Part shown: piece after piece, positions 11,775 through 22,400 of the stretch
Position numbering within the stretch: the stretch's first letter is position 1
Layout of the letters: every line of letters starts with the position of its first letter
Assembly: GCA_034440575.1 (NCBI GenBank)
Contig: JAOTOL010001000.1
Span: 124,001-188,000 of the forward strand
From: Imbricaverruca yamaguchii
Lineage: Eukaryota > Arthropoda > Thecostraca > Neoverrucidae
Reading direction: 5' to 3'
Length of the DNA: 64,000 nt
The notes under the pieces: model-generated
What the model was told of the DNA's origin: nothing
Seen by the model: only the letters and a program-made list of their open reading frames with translations
Databases searched by the model: none
Translations under genes and position numbers: made by a program

Positions 11775-12311
11775 TCAAGCTACAACCGTCGAGTGAACCG
11801 TAGCTGGTGATGCATTCATTGCTATGCGATACCGGAAAAGAGCATGTGCACCAGTTGACTGCGGGAAGTCTGTTGGGGACATATTGAAACTAAAGACATA
11901 AAGATCCAGCGAGCAGTTGTCTGTTGTTAAATCATTGACTAATGATGTTAACTTCATCTGCTTTGAAGGTCGAACAACCGATTCAGCAATGCTATGCGGT
12001 GGGCTCGACGTACTATGTGCAATTTGTGAGTTTCCAGACGATGCATCGTACCCGAAAACCGGAACATTTTCTGAAACAGACTCACAAGACTCTTGAGACG
12101 ATGCATCATGAACAAAGGCATCTCCAACCTTTTTAAAGTATTTGTCCAACTTTAATTGTTTGCTCTACGTGGACGCGTCCGCATCGGATATGTCACCACT
12201 TCTAGTCAGAGAATGCGCAGGTGTGGCTTCAGGCGACAAGTCATCCTCAGGGTGACCATCCTCGAACATGCTTCGTTTAGTTTGCAGAAGGCATTCGTCG
12301 AACTCAGAACA
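11775..12311 (-). pseudogene. In-frame C-terminal extension of the hAT-like ORF, beyond two amber codons
   Basis: After the TAG at 12,312-12,314 the same frame stays open, begins CSEFDECLLQTKRS, meets a second TAG at 12,165-12,167, then continues with LKLDKYFKKVG and a serine- and acid-rich tail to a stop at 11,775. The two parts are in the same frame as the 936-aa ORF, which suggests one longer ancestral protein. Lysine-rich DKYF-type and KQMKLTSLV segments recur in tails of transposon-derived zinc-finger proteins, but I cannot assign a function. It is either decayed sequence or an extension reached by readthrough. Confidence 0.5.
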
Positions 12312-15122
12312 CTATACAAAGCGCACGAGTGATTTTGTCAAACGTTTCATGTAACCTGAAGCTCGCTTCGGCTTCTGTGTCAAAACCCCTCTGTGTTCTT
12401 TTAGCCAAACCCGGTGAAACACATCTAGTGGAGCTTCGTTTGTTGGAACCCCAAAAGATTTAACGAACACCTCTTTCGCACAACGATCCCGACTCTCTGG
12501 TTTCAATTCATGAAATTTTCTAGAAAAGCGTACTTCAGATGTTTCTTTCAAAACTTTCCCGGTTCTCTCTGTATCCGATTGTGAATGGGACAAGAGCAAA
12601 GCAATTTCAACCAGCTCAACTACATCCGGTATCTCCAGGTGTAGGATATGTTCAGGTACAAGAAAATGCGCCAGAGCGTTCGCTACACATAGGCTCTTTT
12701 CATTACCACGCCGTATGTACCAGCTTTCGCATAAGCGTATACGCTCCACTACGCGGCTCTTGAACATAACGAACTGATTTTCTAAACATGCACAATATCT
12801 TAGTTCACACATAGTTGAGCAGTGCTTCTTTGGAAAATGCAATAAGCCATCATCACTGAAATACTCGCATACAGCGAGAAACTCCTGATTCTGAAAACTT
12901 TGAAGGTAAGTCATGTCTTGTGGATATGTGGTGATATCAAATACGGAGGCCAAATTCGTTTCTACCTCATGCACATCAAGAAAATCATCAAACACTGAAA
13001 TGAGCCTGACCGCGACTTCAACCTGACGCTCAAGTGACTTCTGAAATGCAAGCGCGTAATCTATTACGGCTGTCTCATCGCATGCCCTGCTATGTCGCGT
13101 GTGAGATGCTACCATACTCCTTGTTTCATTCAGATCGAAACCTTGAAATTTTCCCGTGTGATATTCACAACGATGCCTTCGAAGCAGAGCATTTGTCAAG
13201 GGATTTATTTTCAGCTGCTGTATCTTCCAGCGAAACTCTGTGATCGCATCACGATCATCCCACACAGAATAGTGATCTTTTTTACTCTTTTTGCTGATAT
13301 TCAAAGCACACCGGATTGTATACATCAACACCAAGCAGGATGGCACAAAATCTGGGTCAGAGAGGTACCGTAAAGTGGACAAGCGAGATGGATCGTTCGC
13401 CTGCAAACGATCAGCATTTTCCACTGCCATAATGATATCACCGAGCTGACTCATGACGGACTGGAGCGAGGTGAATGTGTATTCCAAAAATCGAGTTTCC
13501 ACAGTGTTACGAAGTTTTTTGAAGGCAGGATTCACACTCCTTGCCAGTCGCTCCATCCTCGAAGAATTCCTGAATGTATTTATAATATGTGGTAAACGAG
13601 ACTTCACTATTTCTCGCGCCCAGTCAAAGCACATCAATCCTGCATCCAGCAACTTCTCTACCTTGTGGGCTCTATCAATTAGATGCAAAAACTTTTTGTT
13701 CCCAAATTTCTTCCTCCAAAGGGAAGCAACGCCGCTATGCACACCAGCGTAAACTGCCTCTTTATCTGTGCTCAACGCCAACACCATCTTTGAGATGTCA
13801 TCATCATGCAAGGCAAGAATCACAGTACTCAGTGTGTTGACGATGTGTTCAAAGCAGCCAATGGCATCTGACTCGTGGCGAATGCCCAGCTCTCGATCCT
13901 CAGCTGATGCACGGTTACGGATTACATCTATGGAGAGATTAACCACTTTCGGTTCACCATCCACATCTATGAATCGGGCATTAATGACCTGTCGAGTGAT
14001 GTTACCTGTAGTCACCTTATCTGCACTCAATTGCAGGTGTCGCATTCTTCCTGTGACGACACTAGGTGAACAAAGGAAATGGTTCAGCATGCCAGAGTAT
14101 GATTTGAAGAAAACATCTGTGGCACTAGCTGCCGTTTTTCTGTGAACGTTGCGTTCTATCAACTTGAAGTTTGGGCCGTTCTCCAAAGAAGTGAACAATG
14201 TCCGCATGAGAAGCTGAAAATCTCGGTATGAATGGTTCCTCATTACCCCATAGTATGCTATGCGCAGCACATCTCTAGTTAGAGAACGGTCGAGCTCCCG
14301 CCTTTTTGCGTCTAGTCTCTGGGAATCATTCATCAATGCAAGGTTTGACTTTGCTACCTTATGCATAGCACTTGTCTCGTGTCTCACACACCGAAACTTG
14401 AACACATGCGGTTTGGTGATTTTCACACCAGATATAACCCAATTAAGTGCCTTTGCTGCTCCATGTTTTGATGCAATAAAGTCTTTTTGTTGCATGCAAA
14501 CAGAACAAAACCCAAAGGTTCCCTGCAGGGTATCTTTCTTGAGAACCCAATCCAATTTACAACCACGGCTTTCGTTTTCGGTAGGTGCGTCCCTGCTGGC
14601 CGAGGGAGCCAGCCTGCTGCCCAGATCATTAACAGCAGTGTGCAATTTCGACAATTCTGTTAGGATGCTGTGAAGCTTGGTATGTGCCTCCATCTGATCT
14701 TTAGCATTCACAGAAGACTTGCCAAAAAAAAACTTCAAATTTATAGTTCCAATTCCTGCAGCCTCATCACTGGTTTGTGTTTGTGTTGTTCTGCCAACCA
14801 TCTGGATTAACTCACGAGGATTAGTCGAAGAATCTTCAGCAGCATCACATGGTTGTTCAATAACTTCTGGCTGTGGAGGAATTGTTTCTCCCACCTTGCG
14901 ACTACTTGGTAAGGCCAGATCAGCTACCTGTGTGGCTGTCGAATAGCCTGCCAGATGACTATTGGTATGCTGTGAGGGATTAATACTTCCAAGTAAATTT
15001 CGGTCCGAGACACCGGCTACATGCAATTTGCCAAGTCCGGGTGTATGCGCCTTGGGCGACGTCTCGCCACGCACTGGATTACATGAATCATCCTTTTGAC
15101 CATCAGATTCAGATGATTCCAT
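12312..15122 (-). CDS. hAT-superfamily transposase-like protein (936 aa), inside RSL24D1 intron 1
   Basis: This is a single uninterrupted ORF from ATG at 15,122 to TAG at 12,312. The first ~170 residues are polar and probably disordered, with a predicted short coiled coil (TKLHSILTELSKLHTAV). At about 200-260 a TTF/BED-type finger is suggested by FCSVC followed by CVRHETSAMHK. The body has features of the RNase H-like hAT core: SADKVT, HLIDRAHKVEKLL, and a TRFLEYTFTSLQ block resembling the family's TRW motif. It resembles the ZNF862/ZMYM-like group of transposon-derived proteins. No clear C-terminal dimerisation motif was recognised before the stop. The lack of introns and intact length suggest a recent element or a selected gene. 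It lies on the same strand as its host gene. Confidence 0.6.
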   Translation of the reverse strand: MESSESDGQKDDSCNPVRGETSPKAHTPGLGKLHVAGVSDRNLLGSINPSQHTNSHLAGYSTATQVADLALPSSRKVGETIPPQPEVIEQPCDAAEDSSTNPRELIQMVGRTTQTQTSDEAAGIGTINLKFFFGKSSVNAKDQMEAHTKLHSILTELSKLHTAVNDLGSRLAPSASRDAPTENESRGCKLDWVLKKDTLQGTFGFCSVCMQQKDFIASKHGAAKALNWVISGVKITKPHVFKFRCVRHETSAMHKVAKSNLALMNDSQRLDAKRRELDRSLTRDVLRIAYYGVMRNHSYRDFQLLMRTLFTSLENGPNFKLIERNVHRKTAASATDVFFKSYSGMLNHFLCSPSVVTGRMRHLQLSADKVTTGNITRQVINARFIDVDGEPKVVNLSIDVIRNRASAEDRELGIRHESDAIGCFEHIVNTLSTVILALHDDDISKMVLALSTDKEAVYAGVHSGVASLWRKKFGNKKFLHLIDRAHKVEKLLDAGLMCFDWAREIVKSRLPHIINTFRNSSRMERLARSVNPAFKKLRNTVETRFLEYTFTSLQSVMSQLGDIIMAVENADRLQANDPSRLSTLRYLSDPDFVPSCLVLMYTIRCALNISKKSKKDHYSVWDDRDAITEFRWKIQQLKINPLTNALLRRHRCEYHTGKFQGFDLNETRSMVASHTRHSRACDETAVIDYALAFQKSLERQVEVAVRLISVFDDFLDVHEVETNLASVFDITTYPQDMTYLQSFQNQEFLAVCEYFSDDGLLHFPKKHCSTMCELRYCACLENQFVMFKSRVVERIRLCESWYIRRGNEKSLCVANALAHFLVPEHILHLEIPDVVELVEIALLLSHSQSDTERTGKVLKETSEVRFSRKFHELKPESRDRCAKEVFVKSFGVPTNEAPLDVFHRVWLKEHRGVLTQKPKRASGYMKRLTKSLVRFV

Positions 15123-15418
15123 CACATGAATGACATCTTGCTGACATGGCTGATTTTGGTAGATTCGCTCACACTAATCCCTTGTTCCTTATCAACAGGT
15201 GGCAGGCTTTTTGTTGATGCCTGTGTATAGGCCTTGTAGCGAATTCTCTTCGACATCAACAACAAATACTGAGACAACCGCCTTCCTTGTTTGCCGCCCT
15301 GCGAACCAAGTTCGTTTGCATGTCGACGATGGAAATGTCTGCTCAAGTTTTTCTCGTTACGAATGACGGCATTGCAAATGTAGCATGTTGCACTTTTTTC
15401 TTTTTTTCGTGGTGCCAT
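15122..15418 (-). CDS. N-terminal C2H2 zinc-finger ORF overlapping the transposase-like ORF
   Basis: This 98-codon ORF starts ATG at 15,418 (MAPRKKEKSATC) and has one finger, C-Y-I-C, then RHFHRRH (C-x2-C-x12-H-x4-H). It is followed by a basic segment. It ends TGA at 15,122-15,124, overlapping the ATG of the next ORF as TGATG, one frame away. DNA-binding fingers normally sit at the N-terminus of hAT transposases, so the two ORFs are most simply one protein split by a one-base frameshift. Termination-reinitiation or a small unseen intron are alternatives. Confidence 0.55.
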   Translation of the reverse strand: MAPRKKEKSATCYICNAVIRNEKNLSRHFHRRHANELGSQGGKQGRRLSQYLLLMSKRIRYKAYTQASTKSLPPVDKEQGISVSESTKISHVSKMSFM

Positions 15419-15639
15419 ATTTCAGTGCTTTCAGATGATGATATTTGAAGAGCAACTTCTCATCTCAGTAAATCACGTCCTTTTCGACAAACTCACTTTG
15501 CATCTCACCCTTAAGTACTCAAATAGAAGGATTGGCATCTGGGGAGGAAAAATTACATCACCACCACAAGACAGTAAACTATGGTTCACAAACCAAGTCA
15601 CTGCCCTACAATTTGTTTTCCTGGATTCTGAAAAAGAGA

Positions 15640-18600
15640 AGCAGGTGCTTCCTAACTCATGCAGCACTTCAGACTTGCAGGGCATATGTTCAGGTAAGCC
15701 TTAAGCTAACCTTCATAAAACAAGCTATATATCATTATCAGCTGGTTTCTATTCAGAATAGGCAGTCCCATGTTACCCCAGTAGGACATCGACATCGAAT
15801 ATGATACTAACAATATGACATACGACAATATGACATGACATCGAATATGATACTAAGCCAGGCAGCAAAATGTACCAGTTTTAAGCAAAATGTTTTCATG
15901 GTACAACATGTCCTATGGACATATCTGTCATGTATTAAGGCAGATGAGCATTACATATATCTATCACTTTTCATACTTTGCAAGCGTGAGAGGTAGGGGG
16001 TGTGGGGGTCACAACTGTAATTTGAGACATCCATGGCAAAAACTTCACATTTTGGATCATGTGTGCCTTGTACTCAAGGAAAGGAGATATTTTCAATGGG
16101 CAAAATGCACAATGCTCATGCTTCCCATAAACACCACAATATCATTTTGATGATCACTTTTTAAAAGTATTGTTAGCCTATGAGGGTACAATACTATAAA
16201 TGCATCTAGGACAATTTTGAGCTAGGCAACATATGCTATGCACAAATCATTATAGGACAAAAGCATGTATTGTTTGCAGCTGTTTTTAAAACAGGACTTA
16301 TTTTGCTAGAGGTTATGACCCCTACTTCATATATATACTCACACATACATACACTATTGGCTTTTTTGTGGTAAACACAAAACAAATGCAGACTTAAAAA
16401 TGGTAAACTTTGCATTAAGATCTATTCATTTTTGTGTGATGCAACCTCCAAATGCAATGTTTATGCAGCCTAAGCTGTTCTTGAAGAAAAACTATAAATT
16501 TTTGGTAAATTTGTGCTTTCAATTGTTTTATGAGTGCTTGGAATTGAACTTCCCAATACAAAGTTTATGAAGGTGACTAAGATGATAGGACCACTCATTT
16601 TCTGTGCAAATGCTTACTTTTCAGGTTGTGAGCAAGATAACTCCACACAAATTTGTTTTGGTTCAGATATACAATGAAAAGCATACAACAGTATGAAAAT
16701 AAATGTTTAAAAAATAATAAAAATGCAACAAAATCTAACCTAGACTAACCTCTCTTTGCAGAAAAAGTCTGCAATAATTTTTTGTCTTCACAAACATAAA
16801 CTATCCTAGTCAAACTAAACTCATTTATACATGTGTAGCACTTTAGTTCCAGAGCACCACACACTTACAACTCATTGCCACCTGAGCTGACATGACTTCC
16901 TTTGTCGATCTTTGGTCACCACCTATTGGAGTACCTATTTGATGTGCCACCTGTGCCAGACTGATTGACTGCTCAACTTGGTGTATTTCATTTATTTTTA
17001 TTTTATTATGTGATTTTAACACACTTTTTTTTTACCTTTTGTGCTGTGTTGTTTTATCTATTTCATGAGATGTCATAATAGCCACAAGTCCATTGTGGAT
17101 GACCTCAACAAAGTCTGTCTGCCTATCTTTGTCTGCATCTTGGAGGCAAATGTGTGTAAAATGTGTTGTGCAGATGGGGGAAACCTGCCCACCGAACATA
17201 TTCTTCAAAAATGACTCCTGGTTATACCAGTTGATATATGCCACTCTTTGCATACATGGTTAGAAATGTCTGCTGCATTGCTTAAAACAAGAACACAAAT
17301 CTTCAAATTTGTTTTTAGTTTAAGGCTGTCAGTCAAAACATTTTGTATCATCACACCACAAAAATCAGTGCTGATGCACTTCCAACATATCAGCAAGAGA
17401 AGTGTTCACAGCAATACTAGCTTCTTTGTTATATATATTATGTTATATTGTTTCAAGATCATGCTAGGTCACTAATGTCAACTCAGGTCAAGTTCATGAC
17501 AGGTCAATGCAACCACTCATTCATTTGTAAGGTTCTCATAAACACAAACTGAAATAATAGTCCTGTGCTTCATGCAATTTTGCATGCTACTGCCTACTTA
17601 AAACTTGGTTTTGTCATTGTGAACTAGGGTTAAAATAATGGTTCCTCATTAGGTGTGGGATGTTCAAACAAGCACAGTGGGATGTCAAAATGTGTCATAC
17701 AATTAGTGTCATTTAAATAGCTTTTGATGCCCCAGACTCAACTTTGAGGTTGTGGTGTAGGTTCCAAAGAGCAGGATGTTGATACTTCTTGCAGAAGAAT
17801 GTCAATTGAACATTTGGAAAGTGGTAGATTACACCCTATTTGTCAAATAATCTCTCACTGTGCCGTGGAAACCAGGATGTCATTCTGGGCAATGGCATCA
17901 CCAGACAATTGTGTCCAAATTCTGCATGTTCTTCTTTTAAAGGGTGACCAGAGGCATCACTAATGTTCATCAGGTCCTCATGCACTTTTGTAGACTTCTT
18001 GCCATGGGTATCACCACAATGTGATGCCAGGGCAACCAGGGCAACCTTCTGACCAGACATCACCAGAATGCAAACAGGGCAAACTCCAAATGCTTCGGGT
18101 CAGGGCATCAACAGTCAAGCAGTTATCTTTGGACACTGATTTAGTGTTGTTTTAGTTAGTTAGTTAGTTATTGGGGTTTAGGGGCGCATCAACTGCAGAG
18201 GTCATGCAGCGCCCTTAGTGTTGTTTTAGATCCATGCAAATTGGCTGCATCTTGGTGAGGTGTTGGAACATTGGAATGAAGTAATAAGTAGGATAAAACT
18301 AAATGAAAGTATTGTTGATTGACTTGTGAAAGTGGTGCAGAACTGAATTCAATTAGCATAAGTTGTGGAATGGGATGACAGGTTTACATTGAGGTTGATT
18401 GGTATTGTGTGACAATACAAGCAATCAGGATTTTGGGTGTGAGACATATGCATCTGGACATTGAGTTGATGCTTGCAAATAATTCTGGAAGGGGACAAAT
18501 AATTTTAACAACAGAAAAAGGGTGGGTGGGATGCAGGGTTAAAATAATTGTTTTTTGTTAGGTGTAACATATCGGAACAAGCAAAGCAGGATGTCAAAAT

Positions 18601-19700
18601 TTGACATGGAATTAGTGTCATTAAAATGCTTTTAAAACCTTTCAGACTCAAATTTAAACAAATGGTTTAGGCATTTATGACTGTACCTATTAGTTGTTTT
18701 CAGATTCATGATATAGGAAGAGCTATATTCTGGATAGAGAAAATCATACCCATGCTAAGCAAACTGGTATTATACACTTATCGCTCCCGGGTTTTTGGGT
18801 GGGGGGGGGGGGGGGGATATCGCATCACATATAAACACCTGAAATTGCATTGCAAAATGTTTGTGTATCATCATTCCTTATTGATAGTGCAAGGAAACAC
18901 AAGGACCACATAAGCATGCATCATGAATCAGGATGTCAATACTTCTTGGACAAGGATGTTGATTGGGTTTTCAGAGTGGTATATTCCACCCTATTTCACA
19001 AATAACTTATCCCTGTTGTGAACCTAAACATTTTCATACTTCACTCATGTATTTCAGCCCTTTCTTAGAGAATCGAATTGTACCAGGCCACCACCTGCCT
19101 GGCAGGTGGCCTGGTTCTGGTAACTGCCCTGATAAATAGCTGACATGTGACCCGAGGTCAAACACCAAATCTTTCATCTGTAGTCAGTTTTACAGCAGAA
19201 ATTTGCTCCCCAGGTCATGTGTTCTAAGGACCAAGACAGAGGGAGAAGATCCTGCATAATTATGTGTATAAATTAAAAGCAACCACAGAATCAAATTCTT
19301 ACATCAGTTTTAATCATTAAATTTATTTTACTATTGATGCTGCTGAAAATAAGTAGAAGTGAACTTACAACCATCAGCAAACTGCAATATGCCTTCTCAT
19401 TTATGTGCAGACTGCACACAGCTCTATCTAATATGACAGCCAATGAATAACTGCCTGATGACAAATTGGCACCGTGGTTAAATTAGTGAAGGATGAGGTT
19501 ATAAGCCATCTTCCTGAGCAACAGTAGAGGAAATGATAACATACCCATAGCCATACCTGTCACTTCTGACATCTGGCATGCTCACAAAACACAACTAATA
19601 AATGTTCACAACACATCCCATGAGTAGGATGTTTGTGCATCAACTGATGTTACTTGCTGACTATAGTTGTGTTGGTTTTGGAATAAAAAAAAGTTTTTTG
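15640..19700. other. CpG-poor block of decayed repeats
   Basis: There are very few CG dinucleotides across about 4 kb. Inside are recognisable decayed copies of elements found elsewhere in the window: 17,200-17,520 corresponds to 46,300-46,640, 18,990-19,170 to 46,730-46,920, and 19,460-19,690 to 44,740-44,955. A SINE-tail fragment lies at about 18,150-18,222. No gene was recognised. Confidence 0.7.
18150..18222 (-). repeat. SINE 3'-tail fragment (minus strand)
   Basis: On plus it begins GTTAGTTAGTTAGTTATTGG and continues with GGGGCGCATCAACTGCAGAGGTCATGCAGCGCCC, the reverse complement of the tail motif found at 42,565, 59,405 and 61,886. Confidence 0.65.
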
Positions 19701-19727
19701 TTTGTTTTTTGGTGGGTTTACAAAAAT

Positions 19728-21950
19728 ATTTTACCCCCCCACACTTTTTATCTCCCCCCCAAAACGGTTTTGCGGGGGGGGGGGGGGAAAGGAGGAGGGG
19801 CGGTAGGGGGAAAAAAAAAAGATAAAAAAAAATAAAAAAAACAAATAGAAAAAATTTTTAAACCCACCAATAAACACCTTTAAGCATAAATTTTAAAATA
19901 AATTTTAAAACAAATATTTAAAAAAACTAAAATTTAAATAAAAGTTTATACAACTTTTTTTTTTATTTAAAAAAAGGAAGAGATAGGTAAAAAGAAATTA
20001 TCCACTTTTATTCACACAAAAAGAGAAAAGGAAAGATAAAAGGAGAGGGAAGAAAAAAGGGAAATGGAAAACAAAAACTCACTTTACATAAACAAATTTA
20101 TTTAAAAAAAAAATCATCCAAACCAATAAAAATTAATTAAACAAAAAAACCAACAAAAAATTAAAGGTAAAAAAACAAAAAAAAAAAAAAAAAAAATAAA
20201 GTAAAATAACATATTATATTTGAGAAGATAAAGGAAACAAAAAATAAGGTAAAATTAGGACCCCTTTTAATTCGTAAACATTAACCCAATGACATAAAAT
20301 TATAAAACTAAAAAAAAAAAAAACACACCCATCAAACCCAAAAACCCTGAAAATTAGGTTTAATAAGGGAGAATTGGCTTCCCCCCCATTACGGAGGGAA
20401 AAAAAGGAAAAACAAAAACCCCAACCCAAATTCCAGTCATTTTGGTTTTTTTAAGGTTTTTTTTTTTTTGGAAGATTTTTGGAATTTAGGATAAAAGTGG
20501 AATAAAAAAAAAACCATTTATAGGCTCGTTTATTCCGCGCTAGGAAAGGCTTGGCGGGGTTGGTGGCGTTACCCGGGGGGGGAGGGGGGGGGAGGGGGGG
20601 GAGGGGAGGGGCTATATTAGGGGGCCAACGTTAGGTTCTACACGGGGGCGGGGGGTGAAAAACAAAAACAAAGGAAGAAAAAAAAAAAAAGCCACCCCAT
20701 AATCCACCAAAATTCCCCCCACCCCCCCCCTAAAACCCAACCAAACCACATCAAAACCACCGAAAACAAGAAACCAACAACAACAAAGGGAAATTACAAA
20801 CCCAAAACACCAACAAAACCCCCCCCCCAAAGAGAAGTCAGCCGAGCACCCGGCGGTTAAGGAGGGGGCCTTAGAGGACAACACTTTTAACGACACAACA
20901 AAAGTGGGTTATTTTGGTGAGGCCTAAACAAAATTGGGGACGGAAAACACAAACGCCCCCAAAGCCAGAATAGGGAACAGAAAAGACCAAAAAAGGAAAC
21001 TCAAAAAAGTCAACTCCGCCCCCCAAAGGGGGGGTAAAAAGATCACTCTGGGGGGGCCACGGGGGGGGTCGAAGGAAGGGGGGGGGGAGCTCCCCCGGGC
21101 GGATGGGGGGGGGGGGGGGGGGGGGTGGTGGAGGGGGGAGGGGGGGGGGGTGGGGGGGGGGGGGTGGGGGGGGGGGGGGTGTGGGGGGGGGGGGGGGGGG
21201 GGGGGGGGGAGGTGTATGGGGGGATGGGAGGGAGAAAAAGAGGGTGGTTGGTGGGGGTTTCCTTAAGAGAAAAACTTGCTTTTAGGGGGATTTTTGCTCC
21301 CTCTCCTGTCTTTGTTTTTGGTGGTTTTTTTGTTCCTTCTACACGGTTGGGATGGGGGATAAAAAAAGCCCAATATATGAAATATGAAAAAAAGGGCTAA
21401 ATTTTTTAACAGATAAAAACTTATAAAAAAAAACCTTAAAACCCACAACTACTAACCACTTACAAGGAAAAACTTCAAAAAAAAAAAATTAACTATTAAA
21501 TTAAGGTAGATTTTGAAGAAAAAATATTCAGAAGAAACTACTAAAAAAAGGGGTTTTAGAAAAAAAAATAAAAAACAACTAAAAAGGGGGTATTATTTTA
21601 AATTAAAGAAACTTAAATTAAAGGGGTGTTAATCATTAAAACCAAAAAAAAAAAAAGGGATAACTTTAAATTTACAACCACAAAATTTAAAAAAAAGGGT
21701 TTAAATTTATAAATACAACCAAAATTTTTTTTTTAAGGGCTTTTAATAATACGGGAAAAATTCAAAAGTAAGGGGTTGGGGAAAAAGGGGGGGATAAGAA
21801 AAAGGAGGTGTCCGGGGGAAAAAAAGTTGAGAAGAAACACCCCCAACACCGCTTAAACAACAACACAATTTATTTTTACAACACCTTTAGCAACAAAGCA
21901 AACAACAACTTTACAATAAAAAAAAAATCATTTGCAGGGAAAATGACCAG
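19728..21950. other. Homopolymer-rich anomalous stretch (probable low-quality assembly)
   Basis: The sequence becomes a succession of A, C, G and T runs with a G-rich core at about 21,050-21,210 and strand-asymmetric AC/AG-rich text unlike the rest of the window. It begins abruptly near 19,728 and ends near 21,950. The glycine-rich ORFs it generates are products of the G runs. It may be unpolished long-read sequence or a gap fill; a real G-quadruplex-forming tract cannot be excluded. Confidence 0.6.
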
Positions 21951-22155
21951 TCACATTGTCTTAATCATGTTAAAAAGCATACTACTATAAAACGTGAATT
22001 AAATTAAGTTATCTTGGTCTGTAAATTATCAACGTGTTACCTATAACCAGAGACTACATACTTTAAGCACATATTTTATTTAATAAACGTCCATTTCATT
22101 CGGACAAAACAATCACATACTGGCCCAAATAACTAACATACTGACTACGGCTTAC

Positions 22156-22236
22156 CTTGGAATCATTCCTCACAAACGACACTCCATGTCCGGGATAGAC
22201 AGTTGAAGAGCAGAAATAGCACTTCTCCAAACGCAT
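22156..22236 (-). CDS. RSL24D1: RSL24D1, exon 1 (start codon exon)
   Basis: Twenty-seven codons from ATG at 22,236 read [20 protein letters not shown] then FVRNDSK, followed by donor GTAAGC. This is the hallmark N-terminus of RSL24D1/eL24-like proteins ([18 protein letters not shown]). Cysteines 6 and 9 form the first half of the zinc ribbon completed in exon 2. Phase 0 exit matches exon 2. The usual NDCK is NDSK here; that cysteine is not one of the four paired zinc ligands. The start is fixed by family conservation. Confidence 0.95.
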
Positions 22237-22400
22237 TTTGTCCAATTGTACTGTAAATACTCAACAAAACACGGAAACCCTCCCTCACGTGTTCAGTCCA
22301 TCGCCATCCACGTTACAAAAAGGACAGCCTTGGGACTAAAGCAAGGTCATGACATACAGCTAGAATCTAATCGCTTGTTAAATTCTAGGCGTGACGTCAT
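22237..22400 (-). promoter_or_regulatory. Putative RSL24D1 promoter region with a CRE-like site
   Basis: The palindrome TGACGTCA (CRE consensus) occurs at 22,392-22,399, about 155 bp upstream of the RSL24D1 start codon, in DNA that regains CpG after the intron. No TATA box was identified. The assignment is from position and motif only. Confidence 0.35.

Larger units (their letters stand above)
7556..22155 (-). other. RSL24D1: RSL24D1 intron 1 (14.6 kb)
   Basis: This long intron runs from donor GTAAGC (complement at 22,150-22,155) to acceptor TTTCAG at 7,556. It contains CpG-poor segments, a SINE-like piece, a 29-bp minisatellite, the hAT-like transposase block (11,775-15,418, same strand as the host) and the homopolymer-rich stretch at 19,728-21,950. 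I see nothing recognisable in 7,556-8,590 or 21,950-22,150. Confidence 0.85.

Noticed and set aside
20934..21400. Glycine-rich ORFs
   Set aside because: Created by poly-G tracts in the anomalous homopolymer-rich block.
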